Of a DNA stretch of 7,186 nucleotides, positions 1 to 7,186 are shown in pieces (positions within the stretch are counted from its first letter, which is position 1; each line of letters begins with the position of its first letter). Source of the DNA: Bacteroidales bacterium (lineage in GTDB: Bacteria > Bacteroidota > Bacteroidia > Bacteroidales > SM23-62); contig JADHVS010000220.1 of NCBI GenBank assembly GCA_016783865.1, positions 1 through 7,186 of the forward strand, in the 5' to 3' direction. The position numbers and the translations under genes are program-made. Under the pieces are notes generated by a model. The model saw only the letters and a program-made list of their open reading frames with translations, did no database searches and was not told the DNA's origin.

Positions 1-2
1 TA

Positions 3-683
3 TCAGAGCTTCCTATAGAGGTCGGGTCGTAGTTCTTTTGTCTTTTTCATCGACTGTTCCATCCTCCACTTTTCAATTTCAGCTGCATGCCCTGACAGTA
101 GTACTTCAGGGACTTTCCACCCTTTATAATCTGAAGGGCGGGTATAGACAGGAGGTGCAAGCAATCCATCCTGAAAAGAATCTGAGAGGGCAGATGTCTC
201 ATCCGATAATACACCCGGAATCAATCTCACAAGGCTGTCGGTAATGACTGCTGCGGCCAGTTCACCGCCTGTTAAAACATAATCCCCGATAGAGATCTCA
301 CGGGTAACCAGGTGATCCCTCACCCGCTGATCAACTCCTTTGTAATGTCCGCAAATTATAATCAGGTTTTTCCTGGTTGATAAATCATTGGCTACAGACT
401 GATTGAATTGTTCACCGTCAGGTGTGGTAATGATTATCTCATCATATTCTCGTTCTTCACGCAGTATCCCAATAGCCCGATCAATGGGTTCCACTGACAG
501 TACCATTCCTGCATCCCCTCCAAAAGCATAATCGTCAATCTTCTTATGCTTGTCCTGACTGTAATCCCTAAGGTTGTGAACAATAATTTCCACCGTGCCA
601 GCGTTTTTTGCCCGCTGTATTATTGAGTGGTTCAATGGACTTTCTAATAGTTCCGGAACACCAGAGATAATATCGATTCTCAT
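3..683 (-). CDS. trmD: tRNA (guanine-N1-)-methyltransferase TrmD
   Basis: TrmD is the SAM-dependent SPOUT-class enzyme that methylates N1 of guanine 37, next to the anticodon, in a subset of tRNAs and so prevents +1 frameshifting; it acts as a cytoplasmic dimer. The 226-residue product has the usual family length. Visible motifs are FGGDAGMVL (54-62), [11 protein letters not shown] (111-121) and [12 protein letters not shown] (131-142), the last two forming the trefoil-knot SAM site, then LIPGVL (154-159), [16 protein letters not shown] (168-183) and VPEVLLSGH (191-199). Arg153 and Asp168 match catalytic Arg154 and Asp169 of the E. coli enzyme. The start at 683 was chosen because family proteins begin MRIDI; the frame stays open to 818, but those 45 extra codons are unlike the family and span a candidate promoter. 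The gene is complete, with TGA at 5-3. It is divergent from the DUF349 gene, so it heads its transcription unit and has neither rpsP nor rimM upstream. Confidence 0.97.
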   Translation of the reverse strand: MRIDIISGVPELLESPLNHSIIQRAKNAGTVEIIVHNLRDYSQDKHKKIDDYAFGGDAGMVLSVEPIDRAIGILREEREYDEIIITTPDGEQFNQSVANDLSTRKNLIIICGHYKGVDQRVRDHLVTREISIGDYVLTGGELAAAVITDSLVRLIPGVLSDETSALSDSFQDGLLAPPVYTRPSDYKGWKVPEVLLSGHAAEIEKWRMEQSMKKTKELRPDLYRKL

Positions 684-744
684 GATAACAGATTTTTCAT
701 GGTAAAAATACACAAACCGGGATATCTTGAAGAATTGCTTCAGA

Positions 745-752
745 CAAAAATA
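745..752 (-). promoter_or_regulatory. candidate -7 box of the trmD promoter
   Basis: Read on the minus strand this is TATTTTTG, a full match to the Bacteroidetes sigma-factor -7 consensus TAnnTTTG. It would place the transcription start near 738 and give a leader of roughly 55 bases before the ATG at 683. No good TTTG -33 box is seen at the expected distance, so the call rests on the -7 element and its location. Confidence 0.4.
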
Positions 753-826
753 TAGCACCCAAAAGCAACCGAATGCCCCTGTTTTTAGTTTAATTCTTAG
801 AGATAGCACATATTTCATGAAAAAAC

Positions 827-857
827 TTTGACTCTTTTTCAGATTTGCCTATTTTCG
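827..857 (+). promoter_or_regulatory. candidate promoter of the DUF349 gene
   Basis: A TTTG (827-830) is separated by 19 bases from TATTTTCG (850-857), which differs from the Bacteroidetes -7 consensus TAnnTTTG at one position. Box spacing and orientation suit the plus-strand gene. The predicted transcription start is near 863, just upstream of the palindromic element, so the transcript would carry the whole element in its leader. This is inferred from motif match alone. Confidence 0.45.
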
Positions 858-878
858 CAAGGAAAATTTGGTAAGTAT

Positions 879-884
879 TATGTA
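879..884. repeat. left target-site duplication (TATGTA)
   Basis: TATGTA directly abuts the left terminal inverted repeat and is repeated in the same orientation at 1017-1022. TATGTA is not its own reverse complement, so this is a true direct repeat rather than an extension of the palindrome. It is consistent with a target duplication made on insertion. Confidence 0.6.
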
Positions 885-1016
885 GTGCCTGCAAGAAAAC
901 TAGATATTACGTCATTCCGAATTTATTTCGGAATCTATAACCATCTGAAAATGAGATTCTGAAATAAATTCAGAATGACGAGGCTTTTCAGAAAACGAGA
1001 GTTTTCTTGCAGACAC
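885..1016. mobile_element. MITE/REPIN-like palindromic element, non-autonomous
   Basis: This 132-bp unit has terminal inverted repeats GTGCCTGCAAGAAAAC (885-900) and GTTTTCTTGCAGACAC (1001-1016) that match at 15 of 16 positions. Nested inside is a second inverted repeat, 910-936 against 954-980, of which the 26-base core (911-936/954-979) has only two mismatches; a 17-base centre lies between. The outer ends abut a perfect TATGTA direct repeat. There is no internal reading frame for a transposase, so mobilisation would have to be in trans. I cannot assign an IS family. If the outermost A and T are counted as part of the element, the duplication becomes ATGT and the termini AGTG/CACT; the two readings cannot be told apart here. 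The right part overlaps the first codons of the DUF349 reading frame. Confidence 0.75.
911..979. repeat. inverted pair of REP-like hairpins
   Basis: Each half is itself a hairpin. The left has ATTCCGAA (914-921), a 5-base loop and TTCGGAAT (927-934). The right has ATTCTGAA (956-963), a 5-base loop and TTCAGAAT (969-976). Both stems are perfect 8-bp stems. The only two differences between the halves are C918/G930 against T960/A972, a base-pair swap that keeps each small stem intact. Two REP hairpins in inverted orientation is the layout known as REPIN. No associated tyrosine transposase is present in the window. Confidence 0.7.
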
Positions 1017-3371
1017 TATGTACCAAAAGACACTAACGATAACAATGATCAGATTCAGATTGAATCTAGCGCCGGAGAATTATCCTCTGGCAGCAATACT
1101 AAAAACGAAAATAAAATGGCACCATCCGATTCAGAACCATTAAAGGAAAAGGATGAAATTCAGCTGGAAGACAAGTTAGAAATAACTGAACAGGCATCTG
1201 GACAAGAAGTATCAGAAGAAAAAGATGAAGTAAAAGAAGATACTGCCGCTCCCGGTGACGTAACACCTGATCCTTCCGATGATAATCCGGTAAAAGAATC
1301 AGCTGGTTCAGCTGAGCAATCAGATGAACCGGTAGTTTCAACAGACCCTTCAAAAGATCCCCTCGAACAAACATCCGACCCGGATGTCAAGGCTTCCTCT
1401 GATGCCGGGGAGTATCCAAACAAAGAAACCATTGAGGCTCCGGTCAGTGATGCAAATGAACCATCAACTGAACAGGAAAGCAGCAGTGATAAGCCTGAAA
1501 CCTTTTCTGAAGATGTCCAGGAGGAAGATACAAAAGATCCTTCCCCTGAAAAGGTTACCCGTGGTGGTTCACCTGGGTCGCCGGCAGAAGAAATCTCTGC
1601 CAGTGAATCCGATGAACCTTCTGCAGGAGAAGTCAACATTATCTTCGATTACTCCACACTCAGCAGGGAAGACCTTATTAACAGGCTCGATGTACTGCTT
1701 GAGGCCAACAATATGGGCGAGATACGCTCTGATGTGGATAATATTAAACTGAATTACTACAAGAAGTTTAAACTGGAAACAGAGCAGTTAAGAAGGAAAT
1801 ATGTTGAAGAGGGTGGGAACATCGATGATTTTAATGCCCCTGAGGATAAATTGGAATCCAGGTTAAAGGATTTATTGAAGAAATTTAAAGCCCACAAGGC
1901 TGATGAGAACAAAAAATCAGAACATCAGCGGCAATTAAACCTCGAGAAAAAGTATGAGGTGATTGAAAGGATCAAGGATCTCATCAACCGAAAAGAATCT
2001 ATCAACAAAACTTTCCAGGAATTCAGGGACCTGCAGAAAGAATGGCGGTTCATTGGTCTGGTGCCTCAGCCGAACGTAAAGGAACTTTGGGATACCTATA
2101 ATCACCACATTGAGAAATTCTATGATTACATCAAGATCAATAAAGAATTGCGTGATCTTGATTTTAAGAAGAACATGGAATTCAAGATTAGACTGTGCGA
2201 GAAAGCAGAGCAGCTCATTTTAGAGCCATCTGTAATAAACGCATTTAATTCACTACAGAAATATCACGACCAGTGGAGGGAGATAGGACCAGTTCCTCCG
2301 GAAATACGGACGGAAATATGGGATCGGTTTAAAGAGGCAACGACAAAGATCAATAAAAAGCATCAGCAGCATTACAACGATCTGAAAAAGGAACAAAAAA
2401 ACAACTTTGAACAGAAGCGGATAATATGTGAGCAGGCTGAAGAGATAAGTAACCTGGTGATCTCGACACATAAAGAATGGGAAGATAAATCCAGGGATTT
2501 AATTGAATTACAGCGTGTTTGGAGGGCCATCGGTTTTGCTCCAAAAAAGGACAACAATAAGATATACCAGCGATTCAGAACTGCATGTGATCAGTTTTTT
2601 AACCGGAAAAGGGAGTTCTATGCACAAAATAAGGAGACGCAGATGAACAACCTGCAACTGAAAACCGACCTGTGTATTCAAGCAGAAACTGCTCAGAAAA
2701 GCAACGAGTGGAAAAAAACCACAGAAGACCTGATCAATTTGCAAAAGCAGTGGAAAAAGATTGGACCTGTTCCTAAGAAGCAGTCGGATCAGGTATGGAA
2801 AAGATTCAGGTCTGCCTGTGATCTTTTTTTTGAACGAAAGGCAAAGTATTACAACACCATTGACCAAACCTATGAGGACAACCTGAATGAGAAGGTAAAG
2901 CTGCTCAAGGAAATTGAGGAATTTCAGATGTCGGGAAACCTGGATCAGGATTTCAGGAGATTGAATGAGTTTCAACGCAGATGGACAGATATTGGATTCG
3001 TCCCTTTTAAAGAGAAAGAGGATATTCAGGATAAATACAGGGTTGCGGTAAACAAGCATTATGACAATCTTAAAATTGATGACAACAAGAAGAATATGCT
3101 CAAGTTCAGCAACCGCGTCAATAATATACTACAAAAGCCCAAGTCGGATCTCAAACTCAACCAGGAGCGGGAAAAGTTTATTATTCGTTTACAGCAATTG
3201 AAAAGTGATATTGTGCTCTGGGAAAATAATATCGGTTTCTTCGCCAAGACTAAGAATGCCCAGAGCATGATTGATGAGGTGAATAATAAAATAGAAAATG
3301 CCCGGCAAACCATTCAATTGCTGGAGTCAAAAATAGAAATGCTTGACAATCTGGAAATGGACAGTAATTAA
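975..3371 (+). CDS. DUF349 repeat protein with acidic disordered N-terminus, function unknown
   Basis: The product is 798 residues and no biochemical role is known to me. Residues 1-16 are basic and encoded by the mobile element. Residues 17 to about 218 are low-complexity, rich in Ser, Glu, Asp and Pro, and probably disordered. Residues 228-345 are charged and helical. Five DUF349 modules follow, each marked by a Trp followed within a few residues by IG and a Pro: W357, W434, W516, W593 and W670. Residues from about 705 to 795 look like a coiled coil. No signal peptide or membrane segment is seen, so it is probably cytoplasmic. Start choice is uncertain: ATG 975 is the first after an in-frame stop (960-962) but lies inside the element; the next ATG, 1116, would give a 751-residue protein. 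The gene precedes pyrG by 55 bases. Confidence 0.88.
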   Translation: MTRLFRKREFSCRHYVPKDTNDNNDQIQIESSAGELSSGSNTKNENKMAPSDSEPLKEKDEIQLEDKLEITEQASGQEVSEEKDEVKEDTAAPGDVTPDPSDDNPVKESAGSAEQSDEPVVSTDPSKDPLEQTSDPDVKASSDAGEYPNKETIEAPVSDANEPSTEQESSSDKPETFSEDVQEEDTKDPSPEKVTRGGSPGSPAEEISASESDEPSAGEVNIIFDYSTLSREDLINRLDVLLEANNMGEIRSDVDNIKLNYYKKFKLETEQLRRKYVEEGGNIDDFNAPEDKLESRLKDLLKKFKAHKADENKKSEHQRQLNLEKKYEVIERIKDLINRKESINKTFQEFRDLQKEWRFIGLVPQPNVKELWDTYNHHIEKFYDYIKINKELRDLDFKKNMEFKIRLCEKAEQLILEPSVINAFNSLQKYHDQWREIGPVPPEIRTEIWDRFKEATTKINKKHQQHYNDLKKEQKNNFEQKRIICEQAEEISNLVISTHKEWEDKSRDLIELQRVWRAIGFAPKKDNNKIYQRFRTACDQFFNRKREFYAQNKETQMNNLQLKTDLCIQAETAQKSNEWKKTTEDLINLQKQWKKIGPVPKKQSDQVWKRFRSACDLFFERKAKYYNTIDQTYEDNLNEKVKLLKEIEEFQMSGNLDQDFRRLNEFQRRWTDIGFVPFKEKEDIQDKYRVAVNKHYDNLKIDDNKKNMLKFSNRVNNILQKPKSDLKLNQEREKFIIRLQQLKSDIVLWENNIGFFAKTKNAQSMIDEVNNKIENARQTIQLLESKIEMLDNLEMDSN
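1017..1022. repeat. right target-site duplication (TATGTA)
   Basis: This is the second copy of TATGTA, directly after the right terminal inverted repeat. In the DUF349 frame it reads Tyr-Val, which marks the boundary between element-derived and host-derived codons. Confidence 0.6.
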
Positions 3372-5079
<1,708 letters not shown>

Positions 5080-5110
5080 TCATTTGTATTCAGTTAAATG
5101 AGACTAGAAA

Positions 5111-7003
5111 ATGGATAGAAATTCGATCATAGGTATTTTAATCATCGCCGTTCTGTTGGTGGGTTATGGAATTTTAAACAAACCTTCTAAAGATGAGCTG
5201 GCGGAAAGACAAAGGATCCAGGATTCAGTTGCTACTGCACATCTGGAAGAAGCAGCCAGAAGAGCTGCACAGGATCTGGCGCCTGCACAGACCGATATGT
5301 CGGAAGAGGCTGTAGGTCAGCCTGTTGTAGAAGACGAGGCGGGTGTGAAAAACTATGTAGACCTATATGGTGATTTTGCCGAAGCTGCAGTGGGTGAGAA
5401 GAAATTAATTACGCTTGAGAATGATCTTATTAAACTTGAGATATCCACATTAGGAGGGAGGCCATATTCTGCTGAGCTGAAAAATTATCAAACTCATGAT
5501 TCATTACCCCTGATTCTGTTTGATGGTGACTCAACCGTTTTTGGATTTACTTTTTTTGCCAGGAACAGGAGTATCAATACCAATGAACTTTTTTTTACGC
5601 CTGACAGGAAGGAATCGGAAATCGTGGTTTCCAGTGAGCCGCAAACTCTGTCTATGACATTGCCTGCCGGAGGGAATAGTTATATTAAATATACATATAC
5701 CCTGGGACCTTCAGATTACATGGTGGATTTTGATATTCAGTTTTATGAGATGCAGGAGTTGCTTACCGACCGGATCAACTTCCTCGATCTTATTTGGGAG
5801 GTGTATGTACCTGCATTCGAAAAAGGACGTGTAAATGAGATGCAGAATACTACGATATTCTTTAAGCATTACCAGGACGAGGTGGATAAGTTTAATCCAC
5901 GGAGCAAAAAGGAGATCATGGAACAGGATATCAGTACCAGCCTGGAGTGGATTGGGTACAAACAGCAGTTTTTCTCTACTGTTTTACTTGCTGAGGATCA
6001 TTTTTCAAATGCTTATCTGTCTTCCTCGAAATTGGAAGAACCTAATAAATACCTTAAGCTATTTACCTCTCAGATTGGGGTACCCTACCAACCAATTCAG
6101 GATTACACGGTCAATATGGCCTATTATTTTGGACCAAACCATTTCCAGACTCTCAATACATATGAACATGAATTGCAGCGTCTGGTTTCCCTTGGTGGTC
6201 CCTTCAGCCGGGTATTTAACAGGTATTTTATCATTCCGATATTTAACAGGTTGGATAATAATATCGCCAATTATGGTCTGATCATATTGATCCTGACCCT
6301 TCTGATCAAGATCATACTGTTCCCGCTGACTTACCGGTCGTTCCTGTCCATGGCGAAGATGCGTGTACTCAAACCAGAGATCGATGCCATCAATGCTAAA
6401 ATACCAAAAGACAAGTCCATGGAGAGGCAGCAGGCTACAATGGCATTGTATAAAAAAGCAGGTGTGAGTCCATTGGGAGGATGCCTGCCTGTTGTGTTAC
6501 AGATGCCTATCCTGATTGCTATGTTCCGGTTTTTTCCAACATCGATTGAATTGCGTCAGGAGAGTTTCTTGTGGGCAACCGACCTGTCAACCTATGATTC
6601 AATTTTCGATTTGCCATTCACTATTCCGATGTATGGTGATCATATAAGTTTGTTTACACTGCTTATGACTGCTTCTACAATACTCACCATGAAGATAAGT
6701 AACCAGGCCGGTGCCGCCGGTCAGCAAATGCCCGGCATGAAGGGTATGATGTATATAATGCCGGTCATGTTTATGTTTATCCTGAATAACTTCTCTGCTG
6801 CATTGACCTATTATTATTTCCTGGCCAATATTATCACATTTGGTCAGAACCAGTTGTTCAAGCAATTTATTGATGAAGAAAAATTGAGGAGTAAACTAGA
6901 GGAAAACACCAGGAAAAAATCGGCCACTAAGAAGAAGTCAGGTTTTCAGAAAAGACTGGAAAATATGGCAAAGCAGCGCGGTTATAATCCTAAGAAGAAA
7001 TAG
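5111..7003 (+). CDS. yidC: membrane protein insertase YidC (Oxa1 family)
   Basis: YidC inserts and folds inner-membrane proteins, alone or with SecYEG. The 630-residue product has the Gram-negative layout: an N-terminal membrane anchor (about 5-22), a charged Ala/Glu-rich linker, a large periplasmic domain (about 95-360), then the conserved Oxa1-type core. The core shows a membrane segment at 388-408, a cytoplasmic hairpin with AKMR (415-418) and MALYKKAGVSPLGGC (444-458), and further hydrophobic stretches at about 459-475, 512-527 and 548-580. The tail (about 590-630) is strongly basic, which suits ribosome contact. At the position of the conserved groove arginine (E. coli Arg366) this protein appears to have Lys400. 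The ATG at 5111 starts directly before the anchor. With 31 bases after pyrG and no promoter-like motif in the gap, the two genes are probably co-transcribed. Confidence 0.96.
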   Translation: MDRNSIIGILIIAVLLVGYGILNKPSKDELAERQRIQDSVATAHLEEAARRAAQDLAPAQTDMSEEAVGQPVVEDEAGVKNYVDLYGDFAEAAVGEKKLITLENDLIKLEISTLGGRPYSAELKNYQTHDSLPLILFDGDSTVFGFTFFARNRSINTNELFFTPDRKESEIVVSSEPQTLSMTLPAGGNSYIKYTYTLGPSDYMVDFDIQFYEMQELLTDRINFLDLIWEVYVPAFEKGRVNEMQNTTIFFKHYQDEVDKFNPRSKKEIMEQDISTSLEWIGYKQQFFSTVLLAEDHFSNAYLSSSKLEEPNKYLKLFTSQIGVPYQPIQDYTVNMAYYFGPNHFQTLNTYEHELQRLVSLGGPFSRVFNRYFIIPIFNRLDNNIANYGLIILILTLLIKIILFPLTYRSFLSMAKMRVLKPEIDAINAKIPKDKSMERQQATMALYKKAGVSPLGGCLPVVLQMPILIAMFRFFPTSIELRQESFLWATDLSTYDSIFDLPFTIPMYGDHISLFTLLMTASTILTMKISNQAGAAGQQMPGMKGMMYIMPVMFMFILNNFSAALTYYYFLANIITFGQNQLFKQFIDEEKLRSKLEENTRKKSATKKKSGFQKRLENMAKQRGYNPKKK

Positions 7004-7017
7004 TCCACTTGTTGACT

Positions 7018-7186
7018 TTATCTCTTCATTCTGCGATTAACTTCGATCATTCGAAGAGCCGTAATAGCTGCTTCATCTCCCTTGTTCCCTAAATCCCCGC
7101 CTGCACGGTCGAGGGCTTGCTGTAGGTTGTTGGTGGTTAATACACCAAATATGAAAGGTATATCGTAGGTAAGATTGAGCTCGGTA
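7018..7186 (-). CDS. ribH: 6,7-dimethyl-8-ribityllumazine synthase, C-terminal part
   Basis: Lumazine synthase condenses 5-amino-6-ribitylamino-uracil with 3,4-dihydroxy-2-butanone 4-phosphate in the penultimate step of riboflavin synthesis and typically forms large shell-like assemblies. The gene runs off the right edge, so only the last 55 residues and the TAA (7020-7018) are visible. The translated fragment carries the family C-terminal signature: [11 protein letters not shown], then [17 protein letters not shown] and a final helix ending NRRMKR. The Arg in ALDRAG corresponds to the phosphate-binding arginine of the family. The gene is convergent with yidC, separated by 14 bases. The reading frame is intact over the visible part, and the start lies outside the window. 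Confidence 0.93.
   Translation of the reverse strand, partial: TELNLTYDIPFIFGVLTTNNLQQALDRAGGDLGNKGDEAAITALRMIEVNRRMKR

Larger units (their letters stand above)
684..974. other. divergent trmD/DUF349 intergenic region
   Basis: This stretch of about 290 bases separates the two divergently read genes. It holds a candidate trmD promoter (745-752, minus strand), a candidate DUF349-gene promoter (827-857, plus strand) and the left and central parts of the palindromic element at 885-1016. I see no further gene, tRNA or small protein in it. The in-frame extension upstream of trmD is not convincing coding sequence. Confidence 0.7.

Noticed and set aside
684..818. In-frame upstream extension of trmD giving a 271-residue protein
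   Set aside because: TrmD family proteins start at MRIDI (683). The extension is a hydrophobic, AT-rich stretch with no family match and it spans a candidate -7 box.
885..1016. CRISPR repeat, riboswitch or tRNA-like structure
   Set aside because: There are only two inverted hairpin copies with no regular spacers, no aptamer core and no cloverleaf. The terminal repeats and flanking direct repeat fit a small mobile element better.
1160..1639. 159-codon open frame on the minus strand inside the DUF349 gene
   Set aside because: It is the antisense shadow of the low-complexity Ser/Glu/Asp/Pro coding segment. Its Ser-rich product mirrors that composition, and it has no promoter or family features.
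2508..3059. 183-codon minus-strand open frame inside the DUF349 repeats
   Set aside because: It is opposite a clearly coding, family-matched region. Its Leu/Phe-rich product is the expected complement of Lys/Glu/Gln codons.
5098..5118. Six-codon ATG frame overlapping the yidC start
   Set aside because: It is too short to support as a leader peptide, with no codon bias or attenuator structure around it.
7002..7017. Dyad AGTCCACTTGTTGACT between convergent yidC and ribH as a bidirectional terminator
   Set aside because: Only a 4-bp outer stem forms once the internal mismatch and loop size are considered, and there is no GC-rich stem with a U-tract. A terminator is expected here but not demonstrated.

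Overview
The window is chromosomal housekeeping DNA, most likely from a member of the Bacteroidota (Bacteroidetes). The evidence is the gene order (DUF349 protein, then pyrG, then yidC), the Bacteroidetes-type TrmD, PyrG and YidC sequences, the absence of Shine-Dalgarno sequences, and -7 boxes of the form TAnnTTTG. I cannot name the species.

Layout. trmD (tRNA m1G37 methyltransferase) is complete on the minus strand at the left edge. Across a divergent intergenic region lies a plus-strand series: a 798-residue acidic, DUF349-repeat protein of unknown function, pyrG (CTP synthase) and yidC (membrane protein insertase). pyrG appears to have its own promoter. yidC follows it by 31 bases and is probably co-transcribed. 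At the right edge, on the minus strand and convergent with yidC, is the 3' end of ribH (lumazine synthase), cut by the window boundary.

The least ordinary part is the trmD/DUF349 intergenic region. Positions 885-1016 form a 132-bp nested palindrome with 16-bp terminal inverted repeats (15/16 matching), flanked by a perfect 6-bp direct repeat (TATGTA). It looks like a non-autonomous, MITE/REPIN-like mobile element. Inside it are two inverted copies of a small hairpin, and they differ by a compensatory base-pair change. The element sits between a candidate promoter and the DUF349 coding region. It supplies the first ATG of that reading frame (975), so the annotated N-terminus (about 16 basic residues) is either element-derived or mis-annotated; the alternative start is the ATG at 1116.

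The genes serve separate core functions: tRNA modification, CTP synthesis, membrane protein insertion and riboflavin synthesis. I see no defence system, CRISPR array, tRNA, rRNA or biosynthetic cluster. No previously undescribed multi-gene system is visible; the novelty, if any, lies in the small repeat element and its effect on the neighbouring gene.
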